Assembly (NCBI GenBank): GCA_947652605.1
Contig: CANTFG010000309.1
Location: 1 to 64,000, forward strand
DNA length: 64,000 nt
Origin: Elmis aenea
Taxonomy: Eukaryota > Arthropoda > Insecta > Coleoptera > Elmidae
Reading direction: 5' to 3'
This document shows, piece by piece, positions 38,397 through 50,361 of the stretch; position 1 is the stretch's first letter; the number at the start of each line of letters is the position of its first letter. The position numbers were made by a program, and so were the translations under genes. The notes below the pieces were generated by a model. That model ran no database searches. It was not told where the DNA came from and saw nothing but the letters and a program-made list of their open reading frames with translations.

Positions 38397-40390
38397 GGCT
38401 TTGCACTTTTTTCGACAAAAAAATCGATTTTCTTAAAACTATAGCAAATGGCTTCAAACTTCTTATACACGTTAGTTATTAGCAAGTTAAGGATTATTAG
38501 CCCCTAAATACGATTTTTAATTTTTCGCGAAAAATGGGAAAAGTACAAAGGCTATAGTCTTTGCACTTTTTTCGACAAAAAAATCGATTTTCTTAAAACT
38601 ACAGCAAATGGCTTCAAACTTCTTATACACGTTAGTTATGAGCAAATTAAGGATTATTAGCCCCTAAATACGATTTTTAATTTTTTGAATAACTTTGTAA
38701 ATTAAATTTCAAAATAGTTGAGACAAACGGCATTATACTAAGAAAAATAAACTCTATAACATACTAAAATTTGAACAAAATCGTATGAGCCGTTTTCGAG
38801 AAAAATTTTCAAAATTTTTAATTTTTTGAATAACTTTGTAAATTAAATTTCAAAATAGTTGAGACAAACGGCATAATACTAAGAAAAAAAGGCTTTGCAC
38901 TTTTTTCGACAAAAAAATCGATTTTCTTAAAACTATAGCAAATGGCTACAAACTTCTTATACACGTTAGTTATTAGCAAGTTAAGGATTATTAGCCCCTA
39001 AATACGATTTTTAATTTTTCGCGAAAAATGGGAAAAGTACAAAGGCTATAGTCTTTGCACTTTTTTCGACAAAAAAATCGATTTTCTTAAAACTACAGCA
39101 AATGGCTTCAAACTTCTTATACACGTTAGTTATTAGCAAGTTAAGGATTATTAGCCCCTAAATACGATTTTTAATTTTTCGCGAAAAATGGGAAAAGTAC
39201 AAAGGCTATAGTCTTTGCACTTTTTTCGACAAAAAAATCGATTTTCTTAAAACTACAGCAAATGGCTTCAAACTTCTTATACACGTTAGTTATGAGCAAA
39301 TTAAGGATTATTAGCCCCTAAATACGATTTTTAATTTTTTGAATAACTTTGGAAATTAAATTTCAAAATAGTTGCGACAAACGGCATTATACTAAGAAAA
39401 ATAAACTCTATAACATACTAAAATTTGAACAAAATCGTATGAGCCGTTTTCGAGAAAAAATTTCAAAATTTTTAATTTTTTGAATAACTTTGTAAATTAA
39501 ATTTCAAAATTGTTAAGACAAACGGCATTATACTAAGAAAAATTAACTGTATAACATACTAAAATTTGAACAAAATCGTAAGAGCCGTTTTCAAGAAAAA
39601 TTTTCAAAATTTTTAATTTTCTGAATAACTTTGTAAATTAAATTTCAAAATAGTTGAGACAAACGGCATTATACTAAGAAAAATAAACTCTATAACATAC
39701 TAAAATTTGAACAAAATCGTATGAGCCGTTTTCGAGAAAAATTTTCAAAATTTTTAATTTTTTGTATAACTTTGTAAATTAAATTTCAAAATAGTTGAGA
39801 CAAACGGCATTATACTAAGAAAAATAAACTCTATAACATACTAAAATTTGAACAAAATCGTATGAGCCGTTTTCGAGGAAAATTTTCAAAATTTTTAATT
39901 TTTTGAATAACTTTGGAAATTAAATTTCAAAATAGTTGAGACAAACGGCATTATACTAAGAAAAATAAACTCTATAACATACTAAAATTTGAACAAAATC
40001 GTATGAGCCGTTTTCGAGGAAAATTTTCAAAATTTTTAATTTTCTGAATAACTTTGTAAATTAAATTTCAAAATTGTTGAGACAAACGGCATTATACTAA
40101 GAAAAATAAACTGTATAACATACTAAAATTTGAACAAAATCGTAAGAGCCGTTTTCGAGAAAAAATTTCAAAATTTTTAATTTTTTGAATTACTTTGTAA
40201 ATTAAATTTTAAAATAGTTGAGACAAACGGCATTATACTAAGAAAAATAAACTGTATAACATACTAAAATTTGAACAAAATCGTAAGAGCCGTTTTCGAG
40301 ATAAATTTTCAAAATTTTTAATTTTTTGAATAACTTTGTAAATTAAATTTCAAAATAGTTGAGACAAACGGCATAATACTAAGAAAAAAA
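38397..40390 (+). repeat. 1994-bp higher-order repeat, copy 1
   Basis: B runs 38397-38685 (2) and 38891-39339 (3), separated by a 205-bp A run and followed by a 1051-bp A run. The marker GGCTACAAAC is in the first unit of the three-unit run (38944) and recurs at 40938, 53592, 55586, 57298, 59292 and 61828. The A run has the markers AATTGTTAAGAC, AATTAACTG and TTTTCAAGAAAAAT. This is the founder type of the expansion at the right of the window. Confidence 0.9.
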
Positions 40391-41695
40391 GGCTTTGCAC
40401 TTTTTTCGACAAAAAAATCGATTTTCTTAAAACTATAGCAAATGGCTTCAAACTTCTTATACACGTTAGTTATTAGCAAGTTAAGGATTATTAGCCCCTA
40501 AATACGATTTTTAATTTTTCGCGAAAAATGGGAAAAGTACAAAGGCTATAGTCTTTGCACTTTTTTCGACAAAAAAATCGATTTTCTTAAAACTACAGCA
40601 AATGGCTTCAAACTTCTTATACACGTTAGTTATGAGCAAATTAAGGATTATTAGCCCCTAAATACGATTTTTAATTTTTTGAATAACTTTGTAAATTAAA
40701 TTTCAAAATAGTTGAGACAAACGGCATTATACTAAGAAAAATAAACTCTATAACATACTAAAATTTGAACAAAATCGTATGAGCCGTTTTCGAGAAAAAT
40801 TTTCAAAATTTTTAATTTTTTGAATAACTTTGTAAATTAAATTTCAAAATAGTTGAGACAAACGGCATAATACTAAGAAAAAAAGGCTTTGCACTTTTTT
40901 CGACAAAAAAATCGATTTTCTTAAAACTATAGCAAATGGCTACAAACTTCTTATACACGTTAGTTATTAGCAAGTTAAGGATTATTAGCCCCTAAATACG
41001 ATTTTTAATTTTTCGCGAAAAATGGGAAAAGTACAAAGGCTATAGTCTTTGCACTTTTTTCGACAAAAAAATCGATTTTCTTAAAACTACAGCAAATGGC
41101 TTCAAACTTCTTATACACGTTAGTTATTAGCAAGTTAAGGATTATTAGCCCCTAAATACGATTTTTAATTTTTCGCGAAAAATGGGAAAAGTACAAAGGC
41201 TATAGTCTTTGCACTTTTTTCGACAAAAAAATCGATTTTCTTAAAACTACAGCAAATGGCTTCAAACTTCTTATACACGTTAGTTATGAGCAAATTAAGG
41301 ATTATTAGCCCCTAAATACGATTTTTAATTTTTTGAATAACTTTGGAAATTAAATTTCAAAATAGTTGCGACAAACGGCATTATACTAAGAAAAATAAAC
41401 TCTATAACATACTAAAATTTGAACAAAATCGTATGAGCCGTTTTCGAGAAAAAATTTCAAAATTTTTAATTTTTTGAATAACTTTGTAAATTAAATTTCA
41501 AAATTGTTAAGACAAACGGCATTATACTAAGAAAAATTAACTGTATAACATACTAAAATTTGAACAAAATCGTAAGAGCCGTTTTCAAGAAAAATTTTCA
41601 AAATTTTTAATTTTCTGAATAACTTTGTAAATTAAATTTCAAAATAGTTGAGACAAACGGCATTATACTAAGAAAAATAAACTCTATAACATACT
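40391..41695 (+). repeat. 1994-bp higher-order repeat, interrupted copy
   Basis: B runs 40391-40679 (2) and 40885-41333 (3) are the preceding unit plus 1994. The A run follows the expected order up to about 41695, then at 41700 reads AAAATTAAAAC instead of AAAATTTGAAC. From there the sequence matches 19967 onward. The copy is thus cut by the start of the second super-block. Confidence 0.9.
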
Positions 41696-43280
41696 AAAAT
41701 TAAAACAAAATCGTAAAAGCCGTTTTCAAGAAAAAATTTCAAAATTTTAAATTTTCTGAATAACTTTGTAAATTAACTTTCAAAAAAGTTGAGACAAACG
41801 GCATTATACTAAGAAAAATAAACTCTATAACATTCTAAAATTTGAACAAAATCGTAAGAGCCGTTTTCGAGAAAAATTTTCAAAATTTTTAATTTTCTGA
41901 ATAACTTTGTACATTAAATTTCAAAATTGTTGAGACAAACGGCATTATACTAAGAAAAATAAACTGTATAACATACTAAAATTTGAACAAAATCGTAAGA
42001 GCCGTTTTCGAGAAAAAATTTCAAAATTTTTAATTTTTTGAATAACTTTGTAAATTAAATTTCAAAATAGTTGAGACAAACGGCATTATACTAAGAAAAA
42101 TAAACTGTATAACATACTAAAATTTGAACAAAATCGTAAGAGCCGTTTTCGAGATAAATTTTCAAAATTTTTAATTTTTTGAATAACTTTGTAAATTAAA
42201 TTTCAAAATAGTTGAGACAAACGGCATAATACTAAGAAAAAAAGGCTGCACTTTTTTCGACAAAAAAATCGATTTTCTTAAAACTATAGCAAATGGCTTC
42301 AAACTTCTTATACACGTTAGTTATTAGCAAGTTAAGGATTATTAGCTCCTAAATACGATTTTTAATTTTTTGAATAACTTTGGAAATTAAATTTCAAAAT
42401 AGTTGAGACAAACGGCATTATACTAAGAAAAATAAACTCTATAACATACTAAAATTTGAACAAAATCGTATTAGCCGTTTTCGAGGAAAATTTTCAAAAT
42501 TTTTAATTTTTTGAATAACTTTGGAAATTAAATTTCAAAATAGTTGAGACAAACGGCATTATACTAAGAAAAATAAACTCTATAACATACTAAAATTTGA
42601 ACAAAATCGTATGAGCCGTTTTCGAGGAAAATTTTCAAAATTTTTAATTTTATGAATAACTTTGTAAATTAAATTTCAAAATTGTTGAGACAAACGGCAT
42701 TATACTAAGAAAAATAAACTGTATAACATACTAAAATTTGAACAAAATCGTAATAGCCGTTTTCGAGAAAAAATTTCAAAATTTTTAATTTTTTGAATAA
42801 CTTTGTAAATTAAATTTCAAAATAGTGGAGACAAACGGCATTATACTAAGAAAAATAAACTGTATAACATACTAAAATTTGAACAAAATCGTAAGAGCCG
42901 TTTTCGAGATAAATTTTCAAAATTTTTAATTTTTTGAATAACTTTGTAAATTAAATTTCAAAATAGTTGAGACAAACGGCATTATACTAAGAAAAATAAA
43001 CTGTATAACATACTAAAATTTGAACAAAATCGTAAGAGCCGTTTTCGAGAAAAAATTTCAAAATTTTTAATTTTTTGAATAACTTTGTAAATTAAATTTC
43101 AAAATAGTTGAGACAAACGGCATTATACTAAGAAAAATAAACTGTATAACATACTAAAATTTGAACAAAATCGTAAGAGCCGTTTTCGAGATAAATTTTC
43201 AAAATTTTTAATTTTTTGAATAACTTTGTAAATTATATTTCAAAATAGTTGAGACAAACGGCATAATACTAAGAAAAAAA
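41696..43280 (+). repeat. Super-block copy 2, left part
   Basis: B run 42244-42370 (one unit, GGCTGCAC entry, AGCTCCTAAA) and A runs of 910 bp on either side. It equals 19967-21551 plus 21729, but in its first ~250 bp it has TCTAAAATTTGAAC and GTACATT, as in the copies at 10.9, 14.0 and 17.2 kb, and not the private changes seen near 20105 and 20180. So those changes arose at 20.1 kb after the block was copied, or the source was a different unit. Confidence 0.85.
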
Positions 43281-46200
43281 GGCTTTGCACTTTTTTCGAC
43301 AAAAAAATCGATTTTCTTAAAACTATAGCAAATGGCTTCAAACTTCTTATACACGTTAGTTATTAGCAAGTTAAGGATTATTAGCCCCTAAATACGATTT
43401 TTAATTTTTCGCGAAAAATGGGAAAAGTACAGAGGCTATAGTCTTTGCACTTTTTTCGACAAAAAAATCGATTTTCTTAAAACTACAGCAAATGGCTTCA
43501 AACTTCTTATACACGTTAGTTATTAGCAAGTTAAGGATTATTAGCCCCTAAATACGATTTTTAATTTTTCGCGAAAAATGGGAAAAGTACAAAGGCTATA
43601 GTCTGCACTTTTTTCGACAAAAAAATCGATTTTCTTAAAACTACAGCAAATGGCTTCAAACTTCTTATACACGTTAGTTATGAGCAAATTAAGGATTATT
43701 AGCCCCTAAATACGAATTTTAATTTTTTGAATAACTTTGGAAATTAAATTTTAAAATAGTTGCGACAAACGGCATTATACTAAGAAAAATAAACTCTATA
43801 ACATACTAAAATTTGAACAAAATCGTAAAAGCCGTTTTCGAGAAAAAATTTCAAAATTTTTAATTTTTTGAATAACTTTGTAAATTAAATTTCAAAATAG
43901 TTGAGACAAACGGCATTATACTAAGAAAAATAAACTCTATAACATACTAAAATTTGAACAAAATCGTAAGAGCCGTTTTCGAGAAAAAATTTCAAAATTT
44001 TTAATTTTTTGAATAACTTTGTAAATTAAATTTCAAAATAGTTGAGACAAACGGCATTATACTAAGAAAAATAAACTGTATAACATACTAAAATTTGAAC
44101 AAAATCGTAATAGCCGTTTTCGAGAAAAAATTTCAAAATTTTTAATTTTTTGAATAACTTTGTAAATTAAATTTCAAAATAGTGGAGACAAACGGCATTA
44201 TACTAAGAAAAATAAACTGTATAACATACTAAAATTTGAACAAAATCGTAATAGCCGTTTTCGAGAAAAAATTTCAAAATTTTTAATTTTTTGAATAACT
44301 TTGTAAATTAAATTTCAAAATAGTGGAGACAAACGGCATTATACTAAGAAAAATAAACTGTATAACATACTAAAATTTGAACAAAATCGTAAGAGCCGTT
44401 TTCGAGATAAATTTTCAAAATTTTTAATTTTTTGAATAACTTTGTAAATTAAATTTCAAAATAGTTGAGACAAACGGCATTATACTAAGAAAAATAAACT
44501 GTATAACATACTAAAATTTGAACAAAATCGTAAGAGCCGTTTTCGAGAAAAAATTTCAAAATTTTTAATTTTTTGAATAACTTTGTAAATTAAATTTCAA
44601 AATAGTTGAGACAAACGGCATTATACTAAGAAAAATAAACTGTATAACATACTAAAATTTGAACAAAATCGTAAGAGCCGTTTTCGAGATAAATTTTCAA
44701 AATTTTTAATTTTTTGAATAACTTTGTAAATTAAATTTCAAAATAGTTGAGACAAACGGCATAATACTAAGAAAAAAAGGCTTTGCACTTTTTTCGACAA
44801 AAAAATCGATTTTCTTAAAACTATAGCAAATGGCTTCAAACTTCTTATACACGTTAGTTATTAGCAAGTTAAGGATTATTAGCCCCTAAATACGATTTTT
44901 AATTTTTCGCGAAAAATGGGAAAAGTACAGAGGCTATAGTCTTTGCACTTTTTTCGACAAAAAAATCGATTTTCTTAAAACTACAGCAAATGGCTTCAAA
45001 CTTCTTATACACGTTAGTTATTAGCAAGTTAAGGATTATTAGCCCCTAAATACGATTTTTAATTTTTCGCGAAAAATGGGAAAAGTACAAAGGCTATAGT
45101 CTGCACTTTTTTCGACAAAAAAATCGATTTTCTTAAAACTACAGCAAATGGCTTCAAACTTCTTATACACGTTAGTTATGAGCAAATTAAGGATTATTAG
45201 CCCCTAAATACGATTTTTAATTTTTTGAATAACTTTGGAAATTAAATTTTAAAATAGTTGCGACAAACGGCATTATACTAAGAAAAATAAACTCTATAAC
45301 ATACTAAAATTTGAACAAAATCGTAAAAGCCGTTTTCGAGAAAAAATTTCAAAATTTTTAATTTTTTGAATAACTTTGTAAATTAAATTTCAAAATAGTT
45401 GAGACAAACGGCATTATACTAAGAAAAATAAACTGTATAACATACTAAAATTTGAACAAAATCGTAAGAGCCGTTTTCGAGAAAAAATTTCAAAATTTTT
45501 AATTTTTTGAATAACTTTGTAAATTAAATTTCAAAATAGTTGAGACAAACGGCATTATACTAAGAAAAATAAACTGTATAACATACTAAAATTTGAACAA
45601 AATCGTAAGAGCCGTTTTCGAGATAAATTTTCAAAATTTTTAATTTTTTGAATAACTTTGTAAATTAAATTTCAAAATAGTTGAGACAAACGGCATAATA
45701 CTAAGAAAAAAAGGCTTTGCACTTTTTTCGACAAAAAAATCGATTTTCTTAAAACTATAGCAAATGGCTTCAAACTTCTTATACACGTTAGTTATTAGCA
45801 AGTTAAGGATTATTAGCCCCTAAATACGATTTTTAATTTTTCGCGAAAAATGGGAAAAGTACAAAGGCTATAGTCTTTGCACTTTTTTCGACAAAAAAAT
45901 CGATTTTCTTAAAACTACAGCAAATGGCTTCAAACTTCTTATACACGTTAGTTATTAGCAAGTTAAGGATTATTAGCCCCTAAATACGATTTTTAATTTT
46001 TCGCGAAAAATGGGAAAAGTACAAAGGCTATATATAGTCTTTGCACTTTTTTCGACAAAAAAATCGATTTTCTTAAAACTACAGCAAATGGCTATAAACT
46101 TCTTATACACGTTAGTTATGAGCAAATTAAGGATTATTAGCCCCTAAATACGATTTTTAATTTTTTGAATAACTTTGGAAATTAAATTTCAAAATAGTTG

Positions 46201-49200
46201 AGACAAACGGCATTATACTAAGAAAAATAAACTGTATAACATACTAAAATTTGAACAAAATCGTAAGAGCCGTTTTCGAGATAAATTTTCAAAATTTTTA
46301 ATTTTTTGAATAACTTTGTAAATTAAATTTCAAAATAGTTGAGACAAACGGCATAATACTAAGAAAAAAAGGCTTTGCACTTTTTTCGACAAAAAAATCG
46401 ATTTTCTTAAAACTATAGCAAATGGCTTCAAACTTCTTATACACGTTAGTTATTAGCAAGTTAAGGATTATTAGCCCCTAAATACGATTTTTAATTTTTC
46501 GCGAAAAATGGGAAAAGTACAAAGGCTATAGTCTTTGCACTTTTTTCGACAAAAAAATCGATTTTCTTAAAACTACAGCAAATGGCTTCAAACTTCTTAT
46601 ACACGTTAGTTATTAGCAAGTTAAGGATTATTAGCCCCTAAATACGATTTTTAATTTTTCGCGAAAAATGGGAAAAGTACAAAGGCTATATATAGTCTTT
46701 GCACTTTTTTCGACAAAAAAATCGATTTTCTTAAAACTACAGCAAATGGCTATAAACTTCTTATACACGTTAGTTATGAGCAAATTAAGGATTATTAGCC
46801 CCTAAATACGATTTTTAATTTTTTGAATAACTTTGGAAATTAAATTTCAAAATAGTTGCGACAAACGGCATTATACTAAGAAAAATAAACTCTATAACAT
46901 ACTAAAATTTGAACAAAATCGTAAGAGCCGTTTTCGAGAAAAAATTTCAAAATTTAAATTTTTTGAATAACTTTGTAAATTAAATTTCAAAATAGTTGAG
47001 ACAAACGGCATTATACTAAGAAAAATAAACTCTATAACATACTAAAATTTGAACAAAATCGTAAGAGCCGTTTTCGAGAAAAATTTTCAAAATTTTTAAT
47101 TTTCTGAATAACTTTGTAAATTAAATTTCAAAATAGTTAAGACAAACGGCATTATACTAAGAAAAATAAACTCTATAACATACTAAAATTTGAACAAAAT
47201 CGTATGAGCCGTTTTCGAGGAAAATTTTCAAAATTTTTAATTTTTTGAATAACTTTGGAAATTAAATTTCAAAATAGTTGAGACAAACGGCATTATACTA
47301 AGAAAAATAAACTCTATAACATACTAAAATTTGAACAAAATCGTATGAGCCGTTTTCGAGAAAAATTTTCAAAATTTTTAATTTTTTGTATAACTTTGTA
47401 AATTAAATTTCAAAATAGTTGAGACAAACGGCATTATACTAAGAAAAATAAACTCTATAACATACTAAAATTTGAACAAAATCGTATGAGCCGTTTTCGA
47501 GGAAAATTTTCAAAATTTTTAATTTTTTGAATAACTTTGGAAATTAAATTTCAAAATAGTTGAGACAAACGGCATTATACTAAAAAAAATAAACTCTATA
47601 ACATACTAAAATTTGAACAAAATCGTATGAGCCGTTTTCGAGGAAAATTTTCAAAATTTTTAATTTTCTGAATAACTTTGTAAATTAAATTTCAAAATTG
47701 TTGAGACAAACGGCATTATACTAAGAAAAATAAACTCTATAACATACTAAAATTTGAACAAAATCGTAAGAGCCGTTTTCGAGAAAAAATTTCAAAATTT
47801 TTAATTTTTTGAATTACTTTGTAAATTAAATTTCAAAATAGTTGAGACAAACGGCATTATACTAAGAAAAATAAACTGTATAACATACTAAAATTTGAAC
47901 AAAATCGTAAGAGCCGTGTTCGAGATAAATTTTCAAAATTTTTAATTTTTTGAATAACTTTGTAAATTAAATTTCAAAATAGTTGAGACAAACGGCATAA
48001 TACTAAGAAAAAAAGGCTTTGCACTTTTTTCGACAAAAAAATCGATTTTCTTAAAACTATAGCAAATGGCTTCAAACTTCTTATACACGTTAGTTATTAG
48101 CAAGTTAAGGATTATTAGCCCCTAAATACGATTTTTAATTTTTCGCGAAAAATGGGAAAAGTACAAAGGCTATAGTCTTTGCACTTTTTTCGACAAAAAA
48201 ATCGATTTTCTTAAAACTACAGCAAATGGCTTCAAACTTCTTATACACGTTAGTTATGAGCAAATTAATGATTATTAGCCCCTAAATACGATTTTTAATT
48301 TTTTGAATAACTTTGTAAATTAAATTTCAAAATAGTTGAGACAAACGGCATTATACTAAGAAAAATAAACTCTATAACATACTAAAATTTGAACAAAATC
48401 GTATGAGCCGTTTTCGAGAAAAATTTTCAAAATTTTTAATTTTTTGAATAACTTTGTAAATTAAATTTCAAAATAGTTGAGACAAACGGCATAATACTAA
48501 GAAAAAAAGGCTTTGCACTTTTTTCGACAAAAAAATCGATTTTCTTAAAACTATAGCAAATGGCTTCAAACTTCTTATACACGTTAGTTATTAGCAAGTT
48601 AAGGATTATTAGCCCCTAAATACGATTTTTAATTTTTCGCGAAAAATGGGAAAAGTACAAAGGCTATAGTCTTTGCACTTTTTTCGACAAAAAAATCGAT
48701 TTTCTTAAAACTACAGCAAATGGCTTTAAACTTCTTATACACGTTAGTTATGAGCAAATTAAGGATTATTAGCCCCTAAATACGATTTTTAATTTTTTGA
48801 ATAACTTTGGAAATTAAATTTTAAAATAGTTGCGACAAACGGCATTATACTAAGAAAAATAAACTCTATAACATACTAAAATTTGAACAAAATCGTAAGA
48901 GCCGTTTTCGAGAAAAAATTTCAAAATTTTTAATTTTTTGAATAACTTTGTAAATTAAATTTCAAAATAGTTGAGACAAACGGCATTATACTAAGAAAAA
49001 TAAACTGTATAACATACTAAAATTTGAACAAAATCGTAAGAGCCGTTTTCGAGAAAAAATTTCAAAATTTTTAATTTTTTGAATAACTTTGTAAATTAAA
49101 TTTCAAAATAGTTGAGACAAACGGCATTATACTAAGAAAAATAAACTGTATAACATACTAAAATTTGAACAAAATCGTAAGAGCCGTTTTCGAGAAAAAA

Positions 49201-50361
49201 TTTCAAAATTTTTAATTTTTTGAATAACTTTGTAAATTAAATTTCAAAATAGTTGAGACAAACGGCATTATACTAAGAAAAATAAACTGTATAACATACT
49301 AAAATTTGAACAAAATCGTATGAGCCGTTTTCGAGAAAAATTTTCAAAATTTTTAATTTTTTGAATAACTTTGTAAATTAAATTTCAAAATAGTTGAGAC
49401 AAACGGCATAATACTAAGAAAAAAAGGCTTTGCACTTTTTTCGACAAAAAAATCGATTTTCTTAAAACTATAGCAAATGGCTTCAAACTTCTTATACACG
49501 TTAGTTATTAGCAAGTTAAGGATTATTAGCCCCTAAATACGATTTTTAATTTTTCGCGAAAAATGGGAAAAGTACAAAGGCTATAGTCTTTGCACTTTTT
49601 TCGACAAAAAAATCGATTTTCTTAAAACTACAGCAAATGGCTTTAAACTTCTTATACACGTTAGTTATGAGCAAATTAAGGATTATTAGCCCCTAAATAC
49701 GATTTTTAATTTTTTGAATAACTTTGGAAATTAAATTTTAAAATAGTTGCGACAAACGGCATTATACTAAGAAAAATAAACTCTATAACATACTAAAATT
49801 TGAACAAAATCGTAAGAGCCGTTTTCGAGAAAAAATTTCAAAATTTTTAATTTTTTGAATAACTTTGTAAATTAAATTTCAAAATAGTTGAGACAAACGG
49901 CATTATACTAAGAAAAATAAACTGTATAACATACTAAAATTTGAACAAAATCGTAAGAGCCGTTTTCGAGAAAAAATTTCAAAATTTTTAATTTTTTGAA
50001 TAACTTTGTAAATTAAATTTCAAAATAGTTGAGACAAACGGCATTATACTAAGAAAAATAAACTGTATAACATACTAAAATTTGAACAAAATCGTAAGAG
50101 CCGTTTTCGAGATAAATTTTCAAAATTTTTAATTTTTTGAATAACTTTGTAAATTAAATTTCAAAATAGTTGAGACAAACGGCATAATACTAAGAAAAAA
50201 AGGCTTTGCACTTTTTTCGACAAAAAAATCGATTTTCTTAAAACTATAGCAAATGGCTTCAAACTTCTTATACACGTTAGTTATTAGCAAGTTAAGGATT
50301 ATTAGCCCCTAAATACGATTTTTAATTTTTCGCGAAAAATGGGAAAAGTACAAAGGCTATA
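43281..50361 (+). repeat. 7081-bp higher-order repeat, copy 3
   Basis: B runs: 43281-43727 (3), 44779-45225 (3), 45713-46165 (3), 46371-46823 (3), 48015-48303 (2), 48509-48797 (2), 49426-49714 (2) and the first unit of 50202-50654. All are copy 1 plus 21729 and copy 2 plus 14648. The markers ACAGAGGCT (43430), GGCTATAAAC (46090) and GCCGTGTTCGAG (near 47913) are kept. Only one 7081-bp unit is present here, against two in super-block copy 1. Confidence 0.93.

Larger units (their letters stand above)
19967..41695 (+). repeat. Super-block copy 1 (~21729 bp)
   Basis: Holds the end of the second 2913-bp unit, two 7081-bp units, the 1199-bp unit and one and a half 1994-bp units. The marker AAAATTAAAAC at 19967 and again at 41696 gives the 21729-bp spacing. 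B-run starts from 20515 to 28473 all recur at +21729 (42244, 43281, 44779, 45713, 46371, 48015, 48509, 49426, 50202). Confidence 0.88.

Noticed and set aside
28633..50361. Treating the near-identical 7081-bp copies purely as an assembly artefact
   Set aside because: Neighbouring long copies differ by real private changes (for example near 50520, 52418 and 54530) and in unit number, which a simple duplicated contig path would not produce. Long-read confirmation is still the decisive test.
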